Below, piece by piece: positions 1 through 9,196 of a DNA stretch of 64,000 bases (position 1 is the stretch's first letter; each line of letters begins with the position of its first letter). Both the position numbers and the translations under genes were made by a program. The stretch is from NCBI RefSeq assembly GCF_900103845.1, contig NZ_FNIJ01000004.1:310001-374000 (forward strand), in the 5' to 3' direction. This DNA is from Pseudomonas jinjuensis (lineage in GTDB: Bacteria; Pseudomonadota; Gammaproteobacteria; Pseudomonadales; Pseudomonadaceae). The notes beneath the pieces are model-generated. The model saw only the letters and a program-made list of their open reading frames with translations. It was not told the DNA's origin and ran no database searches.

Positions 1-963
1 CGGGTTGCGGCTGTGGTAGTTCATGTAATAGGCGCCGAACTCGGTATCGTTCAGCTCCGGCACGAACCAGCGCAGGGCCACGCCGAACTGGCCGCTGTCG
101 CGGGCGTCGTCATCCTTGATGCGATGGATGTAGGCGCTCTGCACGCCGGCGCGCGGATCGTCCGGCGCGAAGTCGGGGCCGGCCGCGATCAGGCGGTCGT
201 TGCAGCCCTGGGCCACGCCATCGACGCCGAAGAAGGTTCCGCAGTTGTCGACGATGGTCTTCTCCCACTCCAGCTGGTAGAAGGCCTCGGCGGTGAGGTT
301 CTCGCTCAGCCCCTGGGAGAGATAGAACAGGTTGACCGGAATCAGGCCTTCCTTCACCTCGGAGCCCGGACGGCGCAGCGCGGCGACGTCCACCGGGTTG
401 ATCGAGTTGATCGAGTTGCCGATGAAGGTGCTCTCGCCCCAGCTCACCACCTGCTTGCCCAGGCGCACGTTGCCGGGCAGCTCGCCGAGGCTGTAGTTGT
501 AGTAGACGAAGCTGTCGAGGAAGATCGCCCCGGACGATTTCGCCGCGCGGTCGCGGCCGCTGTCGTCGATGTCGTAGAACAGCCGGTGCTCGTCCTTCAG
601 CTCGAAGTCGTACCAGTACTTGCCGCGGATGAAGGCGCCGCCGTCGCCGTACTTCAGCTCCAGGTCGTGGATGCCCTTGAAGATCTTCGAGAAGGTCTCG
701 CCCTTCTTGAAGTTCAGGCGCCCGTCATCGAGGGTGCCGGTACCCGACTCCCCGCGCTTGCCCAGCACGTTGTTCGGGTAGATGAAGTCCGGATCGGCGC
801 CGCGCACGGCCCAGCTGGCGCCGACCGACAGGGACGAATCGAAGCGACCCTCGATCTCGCCGATATTGAATTCGATCGCGCCGGCCTGGGCGGCGACGCC
901 CATGGCCACGGCGGCGGCCAACAGCTGCGGCTGGAAAGCGGCGCGCATTGTTGTTCTTGTCAT
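1..963 (-). CDS. DUF1302 family protein, partial (C-terminus beyond window)
   Basis: The first 321 codons of a leftward gene that runs off the left edge. It starts with a signal-peptide-like stretch (hydrophobic residues about 14-28, with an alanine-rich cleavage region) and continues with the Gly/Asp/Tyr-rich alternating pattern of DUF1302 proteins, which look like outer-membrane beta-barrels and often sit in Pseudomonas clusters for hydrophobic substrates such as steroids and terpenoids. I chose ATG 963 because GGAG lies 6 nt upstream; an internal ATG at 948 is possible. It is the last visible gene after the acyl-CoA ligase. A role in substrate passage across the outer membrane is inference from context. 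Confidence 0.75.
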   Translation of the reverse strand, partial: MTRTTMRAAFQPQLLAAAVAMGVAAQAGAIEFNIGEIEGRFDSSLSVGASWAVRGADPDFIYPNNVLGKRGESGTGTLDDGRLNFKKGETFSKIFKGIHDLELKYGDGGAFIRGKYWYDFELKDEHRLFYDIDDSGRDRAAKSSGAIFLDSFVYYNYSLGELPGNVRLGKQVVSWGESTFIGNSINSINPVDVAALRRPGSEVKEGLIPVNLFYLSQGLSENLTAEAFYQLEWEKTIVDNCGTFFGVDGVAQGCNDRLIAAGPDFAPDDPRAGVQSAYIHRIKDDDARDSGQFGVALRWFVPELNDTEFGAYYMNYHSRNP

Positions 964-1085
964 GCGAATCTCCACTGCAATTGCGTTACTTCGACTTCAA
1001 CCCCGCAAGGCGCCGCGCTGGCGGACGCCCGATGGGAAATTCAGGAACCGGCGGGCCGCTCCATGCCCGGAGCGGCCAACGCGGC

Positions 1086-2654
1086 TCAGGCAATGCCGCG
1101 CTTGCGCCCTTCCCAGAACGGCTTGCGCAGGTCGGTCTTGAGCACCTTGCCGACGCTGGACAGCGGCAGGCTGTCGCGGAACTCCAGGCTGCGCGGGCAC
1201 TTGTAGCCGGCGATGCGTTCGCGGCAGTGGGCGACGATTTCTTCCTGGGTGGCGCTCGTGCCGGGCTTGAGGACGATCACCGCATGCACGGTCTCGCCCC
1301 ACTTGTCGCTGGGGATGCCGATCACCGCGCTCTGCGCCACGGCCGGGTGGCTGGCGAGGGCGGTCTCGACCTCGGCGGAATAGATGTTCTCGCCACCGGA
1401 AACGATCATGTCCTTGATGCGGTCGCAGACGTAGAGGAAGCCGTCCTCGTCCATGTAGCCGCCATCGCCGGTATGCATCCAGCCGCCACGCAGCGCCTCG
1501 GCGGTGGCTTCCGGCTTGTTCCAGTAGCCGAGCATCACGCTCGGGCCGCGCACCACGATCTCGCCGACGGTGCGCCGCGGCACCTCGTTGTCGTTCTCGT
1601 CGACGATGCGCACTTCCACATGGCTGTAGGGCTTGCCGGCGGAATACATCTTGCCGGTCTTCTGGTGCTCGGCGGTGTGGTACTCGGCGGTCAGCTGGGT
1701 GGCGCCGGGCGACAGCTCGGTCATGCCATAGCCCTGGGCGAAGCCGGCCGAGGGGAACATCTCGCGGGCGCGGTCCAGCAGCGCCGGAGTGATCGGCGAC
1801 GCGCCATAGCCGATGCGCAGAATGGAGCCAAGGTCGTATTCCTTCGCTTCGGGATTCGCATCGCGGTAGTCCAGCAGCATCTGGATCATGGTCGGCGCGA
1901 GAAGGATCTCGTTGATCTTCTCCTTGTGCACCGCTTCCAGCAGCGCCCTGGGCGTATAGGCCGGCAGGACCACGTGGGTGCCGCCGCTGCTGAACAGCGA
2001 CACCATGGCGGCGAAGCCGGCCAGATGGAACATCGGCATGGAGTGCAGGAAGATCGTTCCGGCAACGCAACGCCCCATCACCTGCGATGCCAGGGAGTTG
2101 AAGCACACGCCGTTGTGGCTGAGCATCACGCCCTTGGGGAAGCCGGTGGTGCCGCCGGTGTAGAAGATGCCGAGCAGCGAATCGCCGCCACGGCGGGCGT
2201 CTTCGACCGGCTCGTTCTCTGCGATCAGCGCTTCGTAGGAAAGCATGCCTTCCGGCGCTTCCCCGTCGCCGGCGTAGATCAGGGTCCGCACGGTCTTCGC
2301 CTCGGCGAGGATCTGTTCGCCCAGGTGCTTGTAGTTGTCATCGACCAGCAGCAGCGTGGTTCCGGAGTCGTCCAGCGAGTAGACGATCTCCGCCAGGCTC
2401 CAGCGGTAGTTCACCGGGTTGACCACCGCATCGGCCCAGGGCACCGCCAGGTAGTACTCGATGTAGCGCAGCGAGTTGGCCGAAAGCATGGCCACGCGGT
2501 CACCGCTGGCGATCCCCAGCTTCTTCAGTGCGCCGGCCAGGCGGGCGACGCGATCGCCGAACTCGGCGTAGGTGATGCCGCGGTCCAGGTAACGGATGGC
2601 CGTGGCATGCGGTCGCTGCTGAAGGTGGCGGTGCAAACCCTGGGTGATGTACAT
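1086..2654 (-). CDS. AMP-dependent acyl-CoA synthetase/ligase
   Basis: 522-residue ANL-superfamily ligase, expected to convert a carboxylic acid, ATP and CoA to acyl-CoA. The P-loop-like A3 motif YTGGTTGFPKG is at residues 165-175. GYGMTE, the HTGDGGYMDEDG hinge region and a C-terminal GKVLK lysine are all present, so the enzyme looks intact. ATG 2654 has GGAG 6 nt upstream; a TTG 12 nt further up is less likely. It lies between an acyl-CoA dehydrogenase and DUF1302 in one leftward array of beta-oxidation genes, so it probably activates the pathway acid. The substrate cannot be read from sequence. Confidence 0.88.
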   Translation of the reverse strand: MYITQGLHRHLQQRPHATAIRYLDRGITYAEFGDRVARLAGALKKLGIASGDRVAMLSANSLRYIEYYLAVPWADAVVNPVNYRWSLAEIVYSLDDSGTTLLLVDDNYKHLGEQILAEAKTVRTLIYAGDGEAPEGMLSYEALIAENEPVEDARRGGDSLLGIFYTGGTTGFPKGVMLSHNGVCFNSLASQVMGRCVAGTIFLHSMPMFHLAGFAAMVSLFSSGGTHVVLPAYTPRALLEAVHKEKINEILLAPTMIQMLLDYRDANPEAKEYDLGSILRIGYGASPITPALLDRAREMFPSAGFAQGYGMTELSPGATQLTAEYHTAEHQKTGKMYSAGKPYSHVEVRIVDENDNEVPRRTVGEIVVRGPSVMLGYWNKPEATAEALRGGWMHTGDGGYMDEDGFLYVCDRIKDMIVSGGENIYSAEVETALASHPAVAQSAVIGIPSDKWGETVHAVIVLKPGTSATQEEIVAHCRERIAGYKCPRSLEFRDSLPLSSVGKVLKTDLRKPFWEGRKRGIA

Positions 2655-2827
2655 GCGAAACTCCAATTCTTGTTGCTTTGTCAGGCGTTGTATCGCGATA
2701 GCGCCTCGTCGACGCTCGGTTGCTGACTCCCTGTCGGCGCGCGTGCTCGGGCGCCATCAGGCAGTCGGAAATGGGTAACCCTCCATGGCATTGCGCGGCC
2801 ACCCGGTCATGGATGGCCGCGCAGGCA

Positions 2828-3970
<1,143 letters not shown>

Positions 3971-4003
3971 TGCGGTTACCTCGGATTCTTGGGAGTTCCC
4001 TGT

Positions 4004-4030
4004 CGCAGGGCGGGTGCAACCCGCCCTGCG
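4004..4030. repeat. palindromic REP-like hairpin inside operon
   Basis: Perfect 12-bp stem (4004-4015 with 4019-4030) and a 3-nt loop, of the GGGCGGGTGCAACCCGCCC kind. It lies between the SDR and the acyl-CoA dehydrogenase. The same motif recurs at 4898-4957 and 14271-14289. It may act as a weak attenuator or an mRNA 3'-end stabiliser. Confidence 0.7.
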
Positions 4031-4038
4031 CGCAGCGT

Positions 4039-4872
4039 TTAGAAGTTGCTGCCCGGGCCGCCGCCGCAGTACAGGGTCTGGCCGGACAGGTAGTCGGACT
4101 CCGGCAGGCACATCATCACCACCGCGCCGGCAGCCTCCTCCGGCTTGCCCGGACGGCCCAGCGGGATGGCGCGGCTGGCGCCGTCGACCATGGCCTGCTG
4201 GATGCCGACCTTGATCTCGCGGCCCTCGATGTTGACGGTCTTGCTGTCTTCGCCAGCCAGCGCCTGGGTCAGGCGGGTCTCGATGAAACCGAAGGCGACG
4301 GCGTTGACGTTGACCTTCAGGCGGCCCCACTCCTTCGCCAGGGTCTTGGTCATGCCGAGGATGCCGGCCTTGGCCGAGGAGTAGTTGGTCTGGCCCGCGT
4401 TGCCGCCGGCGGCGCCGGAGGAGATGTTGACGATCTTGCGGAACACTTCCCTGCCTTCAGCGGCCTCTTTCTTGGCAGCGGCGCTGATGACCGGCTGGGC
4501 GGCGCGGAGGATGCGGAACGGCGCGGTCAGGTGGCAGTCGATGATCGCGTACCACTGCTCGTCGGTCATCTTCTGGATGACGTTGTCCCAGGTGTAGCCG
4601 GCGTTGTTGATGATGATGTCGATGCCACCGAAGTTCTTCACCGCAGTGGCGACGAAACGGTCGGCGAAATCGGGAGCGGTCACGCTGCCCACGCAGGCGA
4701 CGGCTTCGCCACCGGCGGCACGGATGGTGCCTACGACTTCCTCGGCCGGAGCGGCGTCGAGGTCGTTCACGACCACCTTGGCGCCATAGGCGGCCAGTTG
4801 CAGGGCGACCTCACGGCCGATGCCACGGCCGGAACCGGTGACCAGGGCAACTTTGCCTTCGAGCTTCTTCAT
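4039..4872 (-). CDS. SDR family 3-hydroxyacyl-CoA dehydrogenase-like
   Basis: 277-residue short-chain dehydrogenase with the NAD-binding motif TGSGRGIG near residues 12-19, NNAG, and the catalytic Ser, Tyr and Lys in NISSGAAGG and NYSSAK. It resembles the dehydrogenase domain of peroxisomal multifunctional enzyme type 2, so oxidation of a 3-hydroxyacyl-CoA is likely. It is very close, by eye over 80% identical, to the SDR at 16821-17645 and more distantly to 17712-18542, which points to module duplication. It sits between the hydratase pair and the acyl-CoA dehydrogenase in the leftward operon. Confidence 0.85.
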   Translation of the reverse strand: MKKLEGKVALVTGSGRGIGREVALQLAAYGAKVVVNDLDAAPAEEVVGTIRAAGGEAVACVGSVTAPDFADRFVATAVKNFGGIDIIINNAGYTWDNVIQKMTDEQWYAIIDCHLTAPFRILRAAQPVISAAAKKEAAEGREVFRKIVNISSGAAGGNAGQTNYSSAKAGILGMTKTLAKEWGRLKVNVNAVAFGFIETRLTQALAGEDSKTVNIEGREIKVGIQQAMVDGASRAIPLGRPGKPEEAAGAVVMMCLPESDYLSGQTLYCGGGPGSNF

Positions 4873-4897
4873 TGTTCTGTTCCTGTGATTTTTTCTT

Positions 4898-4957
4898 GTA
4901 GGGCGGGTGCAACCCGCCAGAACCGAATGGACAAGTGGCGGGCTTCACCCGCCCTAC
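4898..4957. repeat. inverted pair of REP-like palindromes
   Basis: Two copies of a GTAGGGCGGGTGCAACCCGCC-type element (4898-4919 and 4936-4957) in opposite orientation, 16 nt apart. Each is itself a hairpin. They lie between the MaoC gene (ends 4967) and the SDR start (4872), inside an otherwise co-oriented operon. Confidence 0.7.
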
Positions 4958-4966
4958 GACTCAGAC

Positions 4967-5386
4967 TCAGGCCAGGGCGACCACGGCTTCGCCGACGAGC
5001 TTCTCCTCGCCGTACTGGTTGCCGCAGCGGATGGCGACACGAACGCGCTTCTCGCCGTCCGCTTCGAACTTCTCGGTGATGATGCCGGTGCAGGTCGGCA
5101 CGTGGCCGAGCTGGATGATGCCGGTGAAGCGCACGGAGTAGCTGCGCAGCTGCGACTGCGGAACCCAGTTGGTCAGCAGGCGGCCGAGGTAGGCGGCGGA
5201 GAGCATGCCGTGGGCGAACACGTCCGGGCAGCGCGCCTTGCGGGCGAAGTCGATGTCGATGTGGATCGGGTTGTGGTCGCCCGAGGCGCCGCAGTACAGG
5301 GCCAGGGTGGTGCGGTTGATGGCCGGCAGCTTCAGCTCGGGAATCTGCTCGCCAACGTTGACGTCGTTGAATTTCGGGGCGGTCAT
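4967..5386 (-). CDS. MaoC-like hydratase, catalytic half
   Basis: 139-residue hot-dog protein carrying the hydratase-2 motif YCGASGDHNPIH with the Asp37/His42 pair, as in (R)-specific enoyl-CoA hydratases. With the adjacent FAS1-like partner it would form a two-subunit hydratase adding water to the 2-enoyl-CoA made by the acyl-CoA dehydrogenase. The two genes are 10 nt apart, which supports a heteromer. The start codon is ATG 5386. Confidence 0.85.
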   Translation of the reverse strand: MTAPKFNDVNVGEQIPELKLPAINRTTLALYCGASGDHNPIHIDIDFARKARCPDVFAHGMLSAAYLGRLLTNWVPQSQLRSYSVRFTGIIQLGHVPTCTGIITEKFEADGEKRVRVAIRCGNQYGEEKLVGEAVVALA

Positions 5387-5396
5387 GGCGTTCTCC

Positions 5397-5837
5397 TTAG
5401 CGGTGTACCAGCGAGTTGCGTACGTCGGCGATGTGCTCGCCGTCCTGGTTGGTCACACGGCTTTCCTGGACCACGAACTGCAGGGCGCCGCCCTTCTTCT
5501 CGTACACATCGGAGATGCGGGTCTCGAAGGTCAGCACGTCACCGGCGTAGGCCATCCTGTGGTAGGTGAAGGACTGCTCGGCGTGCAGGATGCGGCCGAG
5601 ATCCCAGCCCAGCAGCTTCATCAGGCCGCCGATGTCGCCACGGATCTCGCTCATCAGCGGCATCAGCATGGTCGGCGGAACCGGCAGGCTCTTGTGGCCG
5701 GCGTCCTTGGCTACCGCCAGGTCGGTGTAGACCGGATCGGTCTCGCCGATGGCCTTGGCGAAGAAGCGCAGCTTGCCTTTTTCCACTTCGACGGAGCCTT
5801 GCGCCGTCACATGTCCGATCAGACTCTTGTCTGCCAT
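5397..5837 (-). CDS. MaoC N-terminal / FAS1-like dehydratase half
   Basis: 146-residue hot-dog protein of the FAS1-like dehydratase (MaoC_dehydrat_N) type, with the N-terminal pattern of an early ETDPVYTD segment and a later PPTMLMPL segment. It lacks the GDxNPxH motif and so is probably the non-catalytic, substrate-binding partner of the neighbouring MaoC protein, as in the HadA/HadB and ChsH1/ChsH2 architectures. It lies just downstream of the thiolase in the same leftward operon. Confidence 0.82.
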   Translation of the reverse strand: MADKSLIGHVTAQGSVEVEKGKLRFFAKAIGETDPVYTDLAVAKDAGHKSLPVPPTMLMPLMSEIRGDIGGLMKLLGWDLGRILHAEQSFTYHRMAYAGDVLTFETRISDVYEKKGGALQFVVQESRVTNQDGEHIADVRNSLVHR

Positions 5838-5892
5838 TTTTCATGACTCCTGTTGTTGTCTGGCGCGCCCGTCACGAGCGCGCCGGGGTGTC

Positions 5893-7080
5893 TCAGTTGC
5901 GGCCGTAGAGGGTGACGACGCAGGCGCCACCGAGGCCGAGGTTGTGCTGCAGGGCGATGTTCACGCCCTCCACCTGGCGCTTGTCGGCGGTGCCGCGCAG
6001 CTGGTGGGTCAGCTCGTAGCACTGCGCCAGGCCGGTGGCGCCCAGCGGGTGGCCCTTGGAGAGCAGGCCACCGGACGGGTTGGTGACCACCTGCCCGCCG
6101 TAGGTGTTGTCGCCGTCGAGGACGAACTGCTCGCCGCCACCGACCGGGCACAGGCCCAGGGCTTCGTAGGTCAGCAGTTCGTTCTGGGCGAAGCAGTCGT
6201 GCAGCTCGACCACGCGCACGTCCTGCGGGCCGAAGCCGGATTTCTCGTAGACCTGCGCGGCAGCGGCCTGGGCCATGTGGAAGCCGGCGTAGGCGATCAG
6301 CGACGGCGGGTCGAAGGACTCCACCGGGTCGGTGGTCATCGCCTGGGCGAGGATCACCACGTCGCTGCGCAGGCCATGCCTGCGAGCGAAGGCCGGGGTG
6401 CAGATGATCGCCGCGGCGGCGCCGCAGGTCGGCGGGCAGGCCATCAGGCGGGTCATCACGCCCGGCCACATGAGCCTGTCGTTCATCACGTCTTCGGTGC
6501 TGACGATGTTCCTGAACAGCGCCAGCGGGTTGTTGGCTGCGTGGCGGCTGGCCTTGGCGCGGATCGCGGCGAAGGTTTCCATCCGCGTGCCGTACTTCTG
6601 CATGTGCTCGCGGCCGGCGCCACCGAAGGTGCGCAGGGCCTGCGGCAGGTCGGACACGTCGGCGGTCAGGTCTTCCATCACGTGCACGACGCTGGCGCGG
6701 GTGCGCGGACGATCATCCCAGTGCGACTTCAGCGCGCCGGCCTGCATCTGCTCGAAGCCCAGGGCCAGGGCGCATTCCACCTGGCCGCTTTCCACCGCGG
6801 CACGCGCCAGGTAGAGGGCGGTGGAGCCAGTGGAGCAGTTGTTGTTGACGTTGACGACCGGAATACCGGTGCGACCCACCTCGTAGAGCGCAGTCTGGCC
6901 GCAGGTGGAGTCACCGTACACATAGCCGGCGAAGGCCATCTGCACCTTGTCGTAGTCCAGGCCCGCATCCTTCAGGGCCAGGCGCACGGCCTCGGCTCCC
7001 ATGTCGGTGTAGCTCGGGCTCGCGCCCGGCTTGCTGAACTTGATCATGCCGACACCGGCGACGATTGCGTTGACACTCAT
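5893..7080 (-). CDS. SCP-x type thiolase / lipid-transfer family acetyl-CoA acyltransferase
   Basis: 395-residue thiolase-fold protein. The nucleophile Cys82 is in NNNCSTGS and a catalytic His is in GHPLGATG. The C-terminal motif is QHNLGLGGACVVTLY, as in sterol-carrier-protein-x thiolases, rather than the CxGxG of classical thiolases. It should cleave the 3-oxoacyl-CoA made by the operon's SDR; this family often handles branched or steroid-like acyl chains. ATG 7080 is the first gene of the leftward operon, divergent from an acyl-CoA dehydrogenase. A close paralogue with the same Cys82 lies at 18585-19772. Confidence 0.86.
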   Translation of the reverse strand: MSVNAIVAGVGMIKFSKPGASPSYTDMGAEAVRLALKDAGLDYDKVQMAFAGYVYGDSTCGQTALYEVGRTGIPVVNVNNNCSTGSTALYLARAAVESGQVECALALGFEQMQAGALKSHWDDRPRTRASVVHVMEDLTADVSDLPQALRTFGGAGREHMQKYGTRMETFAAIRAKASRHAANNPLALFRNIVSTEDVMNDRLMWPGVMTRLMACPPTCGAAAAIICTPAFARRHGLRSDVVILAQAMTTDPVESFDPPSLIAYAGFHMAQAAAAQVYEKSGFGPQDVRVVELHDCFAQNELLTYEALGLCPVGGGEQFVLDGDNTYGGQVVTNPSGGLLSKGHPLGATGLAQCYELTHQLRGTADKRQVEGVNIALQHNLGLGGACVVTLYGRN

Positions 7081-7176
7081 GCGCTTGCTCCTCTGGGGGT
7101 TCTCTACCCTGTGCCGCGAGCACCGGGTGTTGCTGATTCGAATCCTAGGGAGAGGCGTGCGGCATGACCGACAGCC

Positions 7177-7325
7177 GAAGGGATGAAGTTGCGGATCAAG
7201 CCCGTGACGTTCGAACGAACCTCGGGTGGGAGCAGGCGCCGCGCCACCGCCCACCTCCCCGGCGCCCTGCTCCTCCCGCTGGTTCGTTCGGACGCCGATC
7301 GCCCGCGCCACAACTTCATCCCTTC
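7177..7325. repeat. long imperfect inverted repeat in divergent promoter region
   Basis: The 348-bp gap between divergent starts 7080 and 7429 is organised around one dyad centred near 7251. GAAGGGATGAAGTTG at 7177-7191 mirrors 7311-7325, CGAACGAACC at 7212-7221 mirrors 7281-7290, and GGCGCC at 7235-7240 mirrors 7261-7266. All three pairs share the same axis. It may be a regulator-binding region serving both operons or a remnant of a symmetric mobile repeat. No clear -35/-10 could be assigned. Confidence 0.8.
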
Positions 7326-7428
7326 AGCGGTCGCAGCAGAAGCAATCGGGTTCCTAGCATGGGTTCCAGCCCCGGCGTTGGCTCAACGCCCGAATACAAC
7401 AGCGCGACAACAAGATCGAGGCTCACAG

Positions 7429-8577
<1,149 letters not shown>

Positions 8578-8585
8578 CTCCACAG

Positions 8586-8614
8586 GCACAGGCGCGGCAG
8601 CGCCGCGCCTGTGC
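8586..8614 (+). terminator. perfect 13-bp hairpin after acyl-CoA dehydrogenase
   Basis: GCACAGGCGCGGC at 8586-8598 pairs perfectly with 8602-8614 around a 3-nt loop. It starts 8 nt after the stop codon and lacks a T-tract itself; a canonical terminator follows 12 nt later. Confidence 0.6.
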
Positions 8615-8625
8615 GGTGATCCTGG

Positions 8626-8662
8626 AGCCCGGATGGCGAACCATCGCCGTCCGGGCTTTTTT
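8626..8662 (+). terminator. rho-independent terminator
   Basis: AGCCCGGA (8626-8633) pairs with 8650-8657 and GGCGA (8635-8639) with 8644-8648. A run of six T ends at 8662. It should end the acyl-CoA dehydrogenase transcript before the thioesterase gene. Confidence 0.85.
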
Positions 8663-8696
8663 CCGGGCCCACGCAGCCCAACGAAGGATTCTTGCC

Positions 8697-9152
8697 ATGA
8701 GTGCAACCGAGCGACTCGCCATGCAGCACGACGACGCCCCGCTTCCCGGTTTCGAGCCGATGCAGCGCAAGGGCTTCGTCCAGCACTGCACCGGCGTCTA
8801 CCTCAACGCCGAGACGGGCGTGATGGCGGCCCGCATCCGCCAGGAACATCTCAACCCGCTGAACATCGCCCACGGCGGCTTCCTAGCCACCCTGATCGAT
8901 ACCGCCTTCGGCCGCGCCCTGATGCGCGCAGCCGGCAGCGAAATGCCGCCCGCCACCGTCAGCCTCACGGTGGATTACCTCGCCCCTGCCCGCCCCGGCG
9001 CCTGGGTCGAGGCCCACGTCGAGGTGCACAGGGTCGGCCGCACGCTCTCCCACGCCAGCCTCGCCCTTCTGGATGGCGACCAGCCGATCGCCCGCGGCAA
9101 GGCCATCTTCATCGGCAATGCGCCAAGCCTGCACGGCAGGGTTTCCGGCTGA
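8697..9152 (+). CDS. PaaI-family hot-dog thioesterase
   Basis: 151-residue hot-dog protein with the PaaI-type active-site segment NIAHGGFLATLIDTAFG. It probably hydrolyses an acyl-CoA and recovers CoA from dead-end intermediates of the neighbouring beta-oxidation genes. ATG 8697 lies behind AAGGATTCTTGCC. It follows a strong terminator and so probably has its own promoter. It is convergent with the LuxR gene that ends at 9178. Confidence 0.75.
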   Translation: MSATERLAMQHDDAPLPGFEPMQRKGFVQHCTGVYLNAETGVMAARIRQEHLNPLNIAHGGFLATLIDTAFGRALMRAAGSEMPPATVSLTVDYLAPARPGAWVEAHVEVHRVGRTLSHASLALLDGDQPIARGKAIFIGNAPSLHGRVSG

Positions 9153-9159
9153 ACCTCCG

Positions 9160-9196
9160 GGCCGTGCCGCCCGCGCCCTAGCGGTGCGGCACGGCC
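9160..9196. terminator. hairpin between convergent genes
   Basis: GGCCGTGCCGC (9160-9170) pairs with 9186-9196. The 15-nt loop includes the stop codon of the leftward LuxR gene. There is no T-tract, so a bidirectional terminator is only possible. Confidence 0.4.

Noticed and set aside
3971..4330. Upstream extension of the acyl-CoA dehydrogenase frame (2828-4330)
   Set aside because: The extra residues are non-homologous and overlap the SDR gene; ATG 3970 starts the conserved family sequence.
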